This document shows, one piece after another, positions 49,570 through 61,071 of a stretch of 64,000 nucleotides of DNA. A program made the position numbers and the translations under genes. Positions within the stretch are counted from its first letter, which is position 1. Each line of letters starts with the position of its first letter. Origin of the DNA: Brugia malayi (taxonomy: Eukaryota > Nematoda > Chromadorea > Rhabditida > Onchocercidae); assembly GCF_000002995.4 (NCBI RefSeq), contig NW_025062475.1, forward strand, positions 12,246,687 through 12,310,686, in the 5' to 3' direction. The notes beneath the pieces are model-generated. The model was given only the letters and a program-made list of their open reading frames with translations, was not told the origin of the DNA and did not search any database.

Positions 49570-49603
<34 letters not shown>

Positions 49604-52600
49604 AAGAAAGTATCTGAAATGTCCATGCAATCAGGAATGAATAAATGAATGAAATACTAAACCGGATAAACGGATATAATTTACTGACAGATGTCTTTCC
49701 TAATTTTCCTATTGATTTTCTATGATATAATAATGATATTTGCATTGATAACTGCTCAAAAATTAATTGAAAATTAAAGCAAATCTAATCTTTTTTCTAT
49801 TTTAAGCACATAACAATAAATTAATTCGGTCGAAATTATTCACAAATTTTAATCAGTAATTTTCAGTAAATAATTAAATAATTGCTCGTTTTAATAAATT
49901 ATCTTTCAATAAAAACAATTAATCTAAATGATTTTAAATGCAATATAAGGACGAAATTTATTGAAATATTTAAATTTGCTTATATTACTGGAAGAAATAA
50001 GATATAACATCAAAAAAACTGTCAAAATTTCAAATTTCATCAACAGCTGCTTGCTTTTTCAGACTGATATGATTAAAATGATATTACTATTATCAATGCA
50101 TTTGTAAAAGAAAAGGATGAAAGGAAAGAAATTGTAATTCGAAATGTTTGTAATTTAAAAATGACAAAAAGAATATCCGACGAAAGCATTCGTCCAATAA
50201 ACTTATCATTTGTGTAATGAAAAAGTTAAAGTTGACAACAACTGCTATATCTCATTTTAACTTTCTATTAAATTTGTTCTTTAAAAAAAAAAAAAATTCA
50301 AAAACAAACTATTTCTGAAATAAATGTTTTATCGAATTATCGAAATAATATTTAATGATTTTGAGTGCATTTATTCTGACTTTCTGATCAATTTTTCGAA
50401 CGAATATAATTTATTTTTTAAATTTATTTATTATCATAAATAAATTTAAATCAATTTTATATAAACTTGTTTGATGGTTTTATTGGGTTAAAAAAAAAAA
50501 GGTGAAATGAATGAAATAATCAATCGAAAAGTTTAAGAAAAAAAAAATTCTGAAAATTTTTATCAACTTCTAGAAAAGTCAGACTCTTTGTGTTGCTAAA
50601 GTAACTTATTGTGATAAAGCAATGTGATAAACTAATTGTTAATTCATAAACTAATAAAAAATTCGTGATAATGATGAATAAGTGATAATGATATAAGTGA
50701 TAACGACAGATAAGTGATAATGATATAAGTGATAACGACAAATAAGTGATAATGATTTCTCTTCAAATCATACAATTTTATCAAACGTTGTAAATACTGA
50801 TAATACATATCAAATCACCGATAATTTATCCCAAATTAATAGCTACGTATAAATATACTACAATAAATATTTATTATTATTTATTACTCTGAGTGATAAT
50901 CTATCATAAAAACTATCAAAATAATCATTTCAATCGTATTTAAGTATTGAAGTGATTATTTGATGGTATAAAAATAAAAGCAAAAAGTATCTGAGAGTGA
51001 AAAAGGAAGAAAGAAGTTTTCGGCGAGAAAATACTAACTTATTTAACTAAAATAAAAAATGAAATTCAATTTATAGTGCTAATTTAATGATTTCATATGA
51101 ACTAATCATTCATTTAAATTGATTACATTTTACCACCAAATAGTTTATTAATTTAAGGATAATATACAAAATATAGTCTACAAATTTAGCAATTTATTAT
51201 GAGTAACAATAAAATTTAAACTTTTTTGTTAGGCATTTAGGTAAAGTAATTTTTTTTTAACTTTTCAATTTTAAAAAAAAATTTCAAAAAATACTATGCA
51301 AATTATACATTTAGTGTTTAATTTTAATTTAATCAAAATTTAAGAATTAATTTGAAATTAATTTATGATAACTTACCTATAATGTAGCTCATGCTGAAAA
51401 AGTAATAGAGATAATGATAAATGATTAAAGTGAATGAATAAATGATAAGAAGCAATGATAAATGATAAATGATAATTCGATAGTAATGTTAGGAAGAAGT
51501 AGAAAGTATTAATTCAAATAATTACAATGATAAATGATGATGGAATGAATGTTATTTGGTAAATTGATGAGACAATTGGTTGGACAGTGTAATTGAGCGC
51601 TGTTTAACACAAACGGTGCCTTTGTGTCACTGATAAATTGGGCACATTTTAAAAATGTTAAATTAAATTAGGTTATTTTATTTTTGTCAAATGAAAATTA
51701 ATCAATAATTTGAGGGACACTTTTTCTTTTTTTTTTTTTTTTTTTTAATTGAATAAATGTACTGAAATTTATATAATTTCAATTATTGCAGAGAGAGAGA
51801 GAGAGAGAGAGAAGAAAAGACAGGAATTGGATCAATAACTATCCATCAATCAATCAATCAATTAATATTTTTTGTGATCAAATTTTGAGAAAATTAAATA
51901 AATAAGCTATGAGTAAATAACTATTTTAATTAAATAAATAACTATTTTAATTGCATCTTATCATTTCAACAATAGAAAAAAAAAACCAATCTAAGAAATT
52001 AATTATCAACATGAAATATCGAATTAATGATTATTTGATCAATCGATGAATATTTAAATTTATCGATTAAATATTTAAATAATATTTTTCAATTCTTCCA
52101 ACAAATAAATTAATCAATGTTAAAGGTGATAACATAAATGGTAAATAGCGGTTGATAAGCATTTCATAATTAATTCTTAAAGATTTAATAATACAAAATT
52201 TTTTATTAATTTTCATTTGTTATAATATTTTGGATAAGAAAAAAAATGCAAAGGCGATTTATCGAATTTAAAATATAATAAATTTTAGCTTTTAAAACAA
52301 TTTAACACCTCTTTACTCTTTTTTTTTTTTGATTAAATTTTGCGAAGTTACTTGTTATCAGTTTGCAATAAATTCAAAATACCATCGAATAATATTATCA
52401 TTTTGAAGATGAAAAGTTCATATTTTATAAGACAATTTACTTTCTTAATTTTCTAATAATTCTCAAATTAATGTTCAAACTTGAAATTAAACAAAAAATA
52501 ATGAATGATTATTTGGCTGAATAAAAGTAAATCCATTTTTTGGTAATTTTAAAAAGTTAGATTATTCAATATTTATTATATATGCAAATAAATTCTTTAG

Positions 52601-54430
52601 TTCTGCACAATTTTTTTTTTCACATATAAGAAATTTTTTTATTTCTTCAAAAAAAAAGAAAATTTGAATATTTTATTTACATTTTATTTATTTTTTAAAA
52701 GAGAAAAGAAATTAGCTGATATATTTGATATAAAAATTTTAGTAAAATCATTGCTAATTTAATTCAAAAAAAAAATAAATATTAAAAATTAGTTTTCTTT
52801 TTTTTTTTCAAAATTGGATGAGCTTTTTTTTAAATATTAAATATTAAAATATATAAAATGTTACATATTAAAATATAAATTATGCATATTTGCATCATTT
52901 AATGAAAAATAATTTGCATAATTTTGCAGACATCTGCAAACTACAACTACAGCACTGCATGCACATGCATGCACGCATATATCAAATAAATATTGCAATC
53001 GTTTTTCTTTATCAGTAATTCGTTATCACTATTGCATTCCATCAATTTACTGCAATAAAATGTTAAATGAAAATAAAATTTAATGCGAAAGGTTGAATGA
53101 TATCATTTGACAAGGACATTTGATAATCGATGATGACAATGACACCGAATTTCTGTTTCAAAATTTTAGTTTACAACTTTTCTTGTATCCTCGTTAGCAG
53201 TTAACATTGATTCTTATCGATAATCTGATGCATCGAATGATGTTAACAATTATAAAATCAGTTAAAATTCGAAAGTTAATAAATTCCTGATCAAGAAAAT
53301 TATCATAAATCACAGTAAATAATTACAGCAAATCAAACTTATCAAAATTGTTAAAGTATTTTTGATTTATCTAACATCATAGCATATTTGGTAGACGAAA
53401 GTAATCACTTTTCATTATTTTAAATCAACCTTTTACAACTTTATTATTACTTTTTTTATCTTCAATTGAAAACACTTAAATTTGTATGAGAGAGAGAGAG
53501 AGAGAAGGAAAGTAGAAATATTATGATAAGAGAGTGATAAGAAGATATATGTTGAAGATATCATGGTCACTGATAACACAGGAATGAAGGATTATTTGAT
53601 GAATTTAATCTCTTTTGTTTCTATTTTCTCTAAATTTCATTTCCTTTCATTGTATTATTTTCATTTCTTAATTTTTTTCTCCATTTTATGAATTTTTTTA
53701 AAGTTTTTTAAGGATATTTTAACGATTTTATTTTTAAAATTTTAAGCATAAAATTAATAATAATAAACAGAAATTAAATTACTTCTTTTAGTGCAAAATA
53801 AGAGTGATAACTTTTATAATTTTGTAAATTTTTTAATTCCACTGATTAAATTATAAACGAATTCACATTCAAACTTTTTTAAAAAGAAGGTTGAAAAAAA
53901 TAAACTTAGCTTTTTTTAAAGTAACAATTTTATCTCATAATTAATTATCAACACATATTGTTAGTGATATTTTCTTTTCACTAAGTAACTGATCATACTT
54001 GTTTACTAAAGTTGATTTTTTTAAATATGCTTTCTTGAAATTTTTTTTTTTAGTTTTATTTTAATTGCATACATTTTTATTTTTGCTGCAATTTTTATTT
54101 TGCACTAAATCTATTTTTGGTTGTAATATTATCAAAAATAGAATTCTTATTAATTTAAATATTTTTATTATTATTATAAATTAGCCATACGCATTTATTC
54201 TTTTCAGTTATTTCCTACTAATCTAATTTTTAAAATATTCACATATGCGTGCAAAATAATATTTATTAGATTTACTTCATTTCTTCTTTTTTTTTTTCTT
54301 AATGCTAAATTCAATTATATTTGTAAACCAAAATACAAACCCAATGCATAAACGAAAATAATTTCATTTATGAAAACAAATAAATATTTTATGAATTAAA
54401 ATTGATAAAATCAATAAAAAAAATTTGCAG
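36900..54430. other. Gene desert of about 17.5 kb
   Basis: No gene is supported. The region is A/T-rich with many A/T runs, GA tracts (43210-43245, 43420-43454, 51791-51814, 53490-53508), an (AT)n run (47347-47368) and GATAA-rich short repeats. Several patches are less A/T-rich: 38860-39090, 40020-40140, 40440-40560, 41090-41460, 44880-45050 and 46870-47070. They contain only short frames, such as 40477-40602 (41 codons, MHERLKSRPEVSNIHWAMIT...) and 44915-45007 (30 codons). These patches may be regulatory elements for the flanking genes or exons I cannot join. Confidence 0.55.
50678..50755. repeat. 32-bp tandem repeat rich in GTGATAA, about 2.4 copies
   Basis: ATAAGTGATAATGATATAAG starts at 50678 and 50710, with a partial third copy at 50742. 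Similar GATAA strings occur at 51405-51480 and 55990-56035. Confidence 0.9.
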
Positions 54431-54477
54431 GAATGAAATCAGTTCTAATTAATATTTACAATTTCAAATAAACATTA

Positions 54478-57400
54478 ATGGCATTAATTCTTCGATGTTT
54501 ATTTCATTCATTCTATATGCCATATCAATTACACTTCAATTTTCTTCCTCTAATTAAATTATTTTTCAAAATTTGCATAATACTAGTTGGATTACTCTAT
54601 GCAATGGCACTTTATTATCGTACCACCAATATATGGACATTAAAAAATATTGGTGATGCATTTTTATCACGAAGAAATCCATCTCGATTAATTATCATTG
54701 GTGCATTTTATCGAAATCAATTGGAACAAAATATCCCAGGAAATTATGTGGTCAATTGTTTTAACATTTATAATTTGAAAAAAAAAAAAAAAATAAAATA
54801 AACAATAATTATTGACTTGTTTATATTTGCTAAAGCTATTTGCATTTTTGAACTAGCTTTTGACAAATAATAGCAGTAATAATAATAATTTTCAAATAAG
54901 ATTGTAATTGCTTTTATTAATTTAAATTTAGGTAATTCAATTTCTTGGTGATGTACAACAAACATATCGTTTGTATTGCTTTTCAACAACACAAAATGGT
55001 AAACAATTTGTTTACCAAGCTCACATTCAACGAATACATCAAGGGAAGCGATTTGTAAACAATATTTGTTCAATGGCTGGTTTTATTGCTGAATGTCGCG
55101 TTACAAGTCAATTCTTGCCGTTTGTACAGTAAGTACTTTCTTTAATTTGCAAAAAATGATTGTTGTTTAATGTAAATTAAAAATATCAATCAAAATGTAT
55201 GCTTATCACTTCAATTATCATAATATTATCATATCATTAATTTTAATAAACATTTACTGGCAATTCTTTTATTAAAAAATATTTTTAAATATGTTTAAAA
55301 GTTTTTATGTTATAATACAATTTTAAAATTAAAAACTTAAAAGCATATACAGTTGAAATATATTTTGAGTTAATTCGCTTGAAATTTTAACTATTTTTTT
55401 TTTCTCGAAAATGTTATCGAATAATTAAATTATATATATATGTAATTAGGAAATTATTAATTCTGACAACGATATTTAATATATATGTAAAGCATTCATT
55501 AATAATGTTCACAATTGAAATTGTTTATTTTATTTTAAAAAATTTCAAATTTGCAAATGTTAATAGTTTTTATTAATTAAATGTTTTAAATGATACAAAT
55601 GCATTTCAAAGTTTAATTTTTCAATCATTTTTCCATTGTTATTGTTTCTTTTTTTCAGAGTTATCATTTGAAATTTAATTCAAAAAAAAAATTAAATTAT
55701 AGAATAAGTACGAAACGTAATGTAAATGAATCACTTAAATTACCAATTGAAAAGATATTCGAGAAGAAACGACACAAACTGGTAGTTTGCATGGCGCCAA
55801 CATATGCGCTTATGGAATGGCGCATATTGCTTCTTGGCATTGAATTATGGCTTGCACTTGGCGCCAGCAAAATTATCATTCCTATTCAATCCATTTCGAA
55901 AGATGCATTTGACATATTGCAGGAATATGAAAAAGCTGGTTTCTTCTTTTATTTTATTAATGTTTTTTATCATATCTCTGCCAATTTAACTGATAAGTGA
56001 TAACTGATAGGTGATAACTGATAAGTGATAGGTGATAGCTGCCTATCCAATTCATTTCGAAAGATGCACTTGATATATTGCAAAGATATGAATGAGCTCG
56101 TTTCTTCATTTATTAATGTTTTCTTATCATACCTATGTCAATTTAACTGATAAGTGAAAACTGATAAGTGATAACTGAATGAGTGATAATAAAAGAAAAT
56201 TTTTTGTTCCAATTTTTTGTTTTGAAGCAATATGCGCCATCAGTGAATAAAGTAATTTTTTTATAATGATTTTTTATTAAGTATATTTTTATTAAATTTT
56301 TTATAAGTGATTTTATTAAGTATATTTTTTTTATTAAGTATATTTTTATTAAGTATATTTTTTTATTAAGTATATTTTCTTATTAAGTATATTTTTATTA
56401 AGTATATTTTTTTATTAAGTATTTTTTTTATTAAGTGATTTTTTATTAAATTATTAAGTATATTAAGTATATATTTTATTAAGTATATTTTTTATAATTG
56501 ATTTTTTATTAAGTATATATTAAGTATTTTTTATTCAGTATTTTTTTTTATTAAGTATGAATAAAGATACAGTTTGATGCATTCCTTTCATTTTGATTTA
56601 AAAAAAAAAAAAAATTGTTGAAAAATTCAAAATTTTCAGGGTTAGTCGTTTTACGTCATTGGCCGAAATGGCCTTTATTATCAGATAAAAATCCAAATGG
56701 TTTAGTCTTATCAAGAGGTAAAATATTTAATCTTGTTATAATTGAATTTGCAAATAAAAATAATATAAAATTAAACCTTCATAATTTTTTAAATAAATAA
56801 AATTTCATAAAAGATTTGTGAAATTTTTTGAATTATTTTCTATTGATGTATGCAAATATTGATTGATCTTTTTTATTGTTAATTGAAATAGTTTTTTGCA
56901 TTTTTATTTTTTCATTTTTTTTTCTGCAGGAATTGAGGAATCTCATGTGAATTGTTTATTTTTTGCTAAGCCATGGGCTGAAATGGTAGCATTCACAGAT
57001 TTGGATGATATTTTAATTCCAACACAACCATTAAAGGTTTATTCAACTGCCAATATTGATATATTACAGGTTAGTAGTGTACCGGAAATTATCAAATAAC
57101 ACACTACAATCAAAGTATTTAACTCTTTGTTTTAATTTCACTTAAATTTTAATTCCTTATATATAAGCAAAAAGTTAAATTAAATTTTTGTTTTAAAAAC
57201 TTTGAAAAATTAAAACAAAATTTGAAAACTCGAAATCTGCATTTAACTGATTAAATTACTAACGAATTTGCATTGAATTTTATTAAAATGAAACATAAAG
57301 TGAAGATAATTATTCGTGAAATAAAATCAATTTTATCTTAAAATTTTATGCTTTTAGAATCTTTCAAATGAGCATCCACAAGCTGGATCTTTCCTGTTTG

Positions 57401-59483
57401 AGCACCGTGACGTACGAATGGTACTACCCAAAGATAAACCAATGTCACCGTTGGACAATTTTAATTTCAATTTTTTAATTAATGCTAATAAGAAGAAAAA
57501 ATGTACAGTATGGCGTATGAAAACACGAGTTATTGTGAATGCAAGTAAATTTTGGACTTCTTTTCACCCTTAAATTTGCTCCGAATTTCATAAATTTATG
57601 AATCTCTATGCTTTGTTAATTGTAAACAAATAAGCATCATTTGTTTATTTTGAAAAATTCATCGATAACTCAAAAATTCAAACTCAAATAACAAATTTTT
57701 CAAAAATAAATGAAATAATTGATTAAAAGAGAAAATAATTTGTTTGAGTTAATTCCATTTAACAATTTAAAGTATTGAGTGTACCGTACGTGAATAAATG
57801 TTATAATTACGTAAGAGAAATCTTTTGCACGTGAAATTTCATTGATAAAAATATAATATTTTAAATTAGTCGCATATTACTATATAACACTATTTATTAA
57901 TTATGTGAAAGTAATAATTTAATGATAGTAATTTCAGGTCGCGTGGATACTATCAATATGCATGAAAGTGGAATTAATCGCTTTGGTTACGTACAAGTAT
58001 ATTGGAAAGAATTATAAAATTGAAGAAAAAATTACTTTCCAATCATTTCTTATCATTTTATCAACTTTAATACTTAATTTATCAGTTTTGCCAATTTTTT
58101 TGAAATGTAATTTTCTAGAAAAAAAAAAAAAGTGATACTACTCATTAATTATATGTAAGTAACAATTTGATGAAGTAAATTCAGGTTCGAATTCCGTGTC
58201 ATCAAGCACATTTCTACCATATGCGACATTCGTTTCGAGAACAAACAACAGGGCAATTTATAGATATGAATAATTTAGTACAATTGCTAAATAAGTAAAC
58301 ATTTACTTCCTTCTAATTTAATTTTTTTCTCTCTCTCTCTCTTTCAAATAAATTTAAAATTGTTGAAAGTTCTTTTATGTTTTAAAAATTTTTTAGAGAT
58401 ATAATAAAAATGGTAAAAAAAAAATCCGGAAATGTTTTAAAAAAAGTTAAAGTTAATTAGTTTTAATTAATTTGGTAGATCAGGCGCAATAATTTTAATT
58501 TATTCGATCAGATTAATTTTAATTTGTTAAAAATTCTTCAGGAATATACGGTATTGAAGAAGATAATATCAGGTAAGCAAGTAAAGAATGCACTAGCAAA
58601 AACATTTCTCATAAGTTTCTCATAAAGTTCAGTGAAGTGAATTTTATGCATTTCAATTTTTAGCTAATATAATTACTTTAAAAAAAAAAAAAAACAATAA
58701 TTAATTAATTTTTAGGAATTTTCAAAAACGACTCAAAACAACGCTTCGATTCATTGCAAAACAGCAATTGAATAGTTCTTTGACTGAAACATTGGATGAT
58801 TTTGATAAATGTATAATTGAAATTAACAAAGAGCACTTTAAACTAAAAGTATCACGTTGCATGACACCTCACGTTTGCTACCTGAAATTGAAAAGGTTAA
58901 ACTGTTTTTAGCTACTGTAGGTAGAAACACTGAGAGTAATTATCTTTCTTTTAACATCATTAAAAGTGATTATCAAATATTTTTCTGAGTATATCCGGAA
59001 AAACTAAAAATTTCAGTTTTGAATTTCCATAGATATAGCTTTGACATACTGAAATTCTTGTTTATCTTTTAGCTACTTATGAAACATCTCTAGCATTTCC
59101 TTGAATGAACTAAAATTAAATTAATTAAATTAGACAAATTTAGGAAGGATGAAATAATTTGTTCTCAATCATGTCCGATTCATATATCAAAATTATTTAA
59201 TTATTAATTTACAATTCATTACTTAATTATGTATTTACTGCAACATTTAAATTTTCTAAGTAATTTCTTATAATGGAAATGATTTTGTTTTAGCAAGAAA
59301 TTGAATATATATATTTTTTTTAGTGAAGTTAAATGCATAGCTTCAGTTGGAAGTTACGAATTTGCATATGCATCTGGCGATTTCATCCTGCGATTAATGA
59401 GTGCTCGATTTATGGACAGTGACCAAAACTGTGATGCACCAATTTCAAAAATTATTAAAGGCAATTATTTTTATGCTCCATAA
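54478..59483 (+). CDS. Glycosyltransferase family 92 (DUF23) protein, 10 exons, 538 aa
   Basis: A Golgi-type inverting glycosyltransferase; C. elegans GALT-1, a galactosyltransferase, is the characterised member of GT92. Exons are 54478-54747, 54932-55128, 55703-55938, 56640-56717, 56930-57069, 57358-57544, 57938-57996, 58185-58294, 58716-58895 and 59324-59483. Phases agree throughout and the sum is 1617 nt. A single type-II membrane anchor lies at about residues 24-47 (LIKLFFKICIILVGLLYAMA). The lumenal domain shows CMAPTYALMEWRILLLGIEL, LVVLRHWPKWPLL and the metal-binding acidic motif FTDLDDILIP (DLDD at about 284-287). It also shows VRIPCHQAHFYHMRHSF with the family's MRH near the end of the core. 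The protein ends KGNYFYAP. A TTTGCAG at 54430 suggests a trans-splice or 5' UTR acceptor. A short ATG frame at 54433 stops before the true start. Alternative cassette sequence exists between exons 8 and 9. Confidence 0.93.
55881..56160 (+). repeat. Tandem duplicate of the 3' end of exon 3 in the glycosyltransferase gene
   Basis: The end of exon 3 plus the start of intron 3 (55881 to about 55999) is repeated at 56042 to about 56155. The copy has CCATTTCGAAAGATGCA changed to TCATTTCGAAAGATGCA, followed by TTGATATATTGCAAAGATATGAA and then a TGA. The donor GCTGGTTTC has become GCTCGTTTC, so the copy has lost both frame and splice site. Confidence 0.9.
56278..56560. repeat. TTATTAAGTATATTTTT tandem repeats in glycosyltransferase intron 3
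   Basis: ATTAAGTATATTTTT units of about 15-19 bases repeat roughly 15 times, with length variation in the T run. Confidence 0.9.
58542..58572 (+). other. Candidate frame-breaking cassette exon (31 bp) in the glycosyltransferase gene
   Basis: TTCTTCAG|GAATATACGGTATTG...ATATCAG|GTAAGC has excellent acceptor and donor contexts. The 31-bp length is not a multiple of three. Joined to exon 8 it gives K-N-I-R-Y-stop, so inclusion would truncate the protein. Confidence 0.35.
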
Positions 59484-61071
59484 TTTAATTATTCAATAAG
59501 AACAAAATAGATTTCATGTTATGCTGATGTATTGTTTGTGGTTAAATTATTTGCTAAAAATTTAATGTGAAAAATGAAATTTTACGATGAATTAAAATCA
59601 ATGAAAAACTTTCAATTCATTTGTGCCTTTCATTGTAAAGTTAAAAATAATTAAGAATTAACTGACTTGCAACTGTAATTAACCTTTCCAACACCATTTT
59701 CATATATTAAAATTGCTAAATGATATGCATATGGTACAGTATGCACCGATGTAAATTACAGTAAGAATATACAGTAGACACAGGTACTGTATTCATGTTG
59801 AAACTTTTGAAAAGAGGTGACAGTTGATGACATAGTGAATTGATTACATTGCTAATGTATTTGTTGTTTTTTTTTTTTATAATAGAAATTGTTATTTTAA
59901 AAATTGATTTAAATGAATAAAACTGTTAAATTCATTATTTCAAATTTGCTTTTGATTTACTTTTAGCTATAGTTTTAAGTTTTCTGATACAATTAGTGTT
60001 ATTATTTACCACAATATTTCATAAAATGAACTCATTGCAATAGTTTTGTAATCGTTATCAGAAATGAAATACTTTTGGACTGAGAGAAGTGATAAGTGAA
60101 TAGGAATGGATATTTAATATTTGGTTTTAAAATTACAATATTGTATTGATGAGCGTTTTGTTATCTTTATGAATGTACTAATGGCGGATAATCATCTTTC
60201 CGGATTATAGCAAGATGAATTTGTCAGTGGAAAGATAAATTGCTGAAGATAAAAGGGAAAGAGAGAGAGAGGGAGAGAGAGAGGAGGTCTGAAAAGATAA
60301 GGATGAGGCTACTTTGGGACTTAGGATGGATACAACTTTGACAACAAATATTGCTAAAATTATAAAGCTATTAAAGCTTTACTTCCTTTTTATTTCAATC
60401 TATACTCTTTCAATTCCTTCCAATAGTGTTATATTTTGATGGGCCAAATTGTCTTGGCCAAGTAGTCTAACGCTATGTCACATAATTCATGCTTTATAAT
60501 TTTTTACAACTTGAAAAACACAAATAAGTATGTGAAACAGTAGGATGAAAAAGAGATTGCAAAAGAAGTGAAAGTAAACATAAATGGCCTATGGCCTATA
60601 GATGAAGAAGAGAAAATTTGTAAGTTTAGGAAGAAAATTTGGATGAATTTAGAATGGAGTGGTAATGCGTTGTTTGTGAGAATAACAAAATGACAAGATG
60701 CTATGTTGCGCCTATCTAAATTTATTCTATCCCATACAACATAGCCTAAACTTGGCCAACCAATTGCATTGTAAACGAGACTAAGCCAAGAATGCCAATC
60801 CCTCATCCGTTGATATAAGCTTATTCGTTTTCTTCTTTAAAACTAAAACAGATAACGACAACAACCATATAACGAAACAATAACCATCGAATTTTTCACA
60901 TCTTTTCTTCATTTCATTCAATTCTCTCTGTTCCTTCTTTTCATTTCTATTCTTATAAATTAATCATAAAAAATAAAAAAAAAAAAAAAACGCTATGAAC
61001 TTTGATCATATTTATTTCAAAAAAAAATTTCAAAAATCAAATTTAACATTTTTTTTTTTCTTTTTTTTTAG
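59484..61071. other. Intergenic DNA between the glycosyltransferase and the K2P channel
   Basis: It includes a TACAGTA/TACTGTA inverted repeat (about 59771-59792), a GA tract (60258-60285) and less A/T-rich patches at 60430-60490 and 60590-60830. A 100-codon minus-strand frame at 60504-60806 is unusually long. It has no splice or family support and its second half is low complexity, so I leave it unannotated. The patch may be channel promoter DNA. Confidence 0.5.

Noticed and set aside
58184..58200. tRNA B-box look-alike GGTTCGAATTCC
   Set aside because: It lies at the start of glycosyltransferase exon 8 and has no A box or cloverleaf.
60504..60806. 100-codon minus-strand frame MRDWHSWLSLVYNAIGW…
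   Set aside because: It is long, but there is no recognisable domain, no splice context, and a low-complexity C-terminal half. It is probably chance in a less A/T-rich promoter-like patch.
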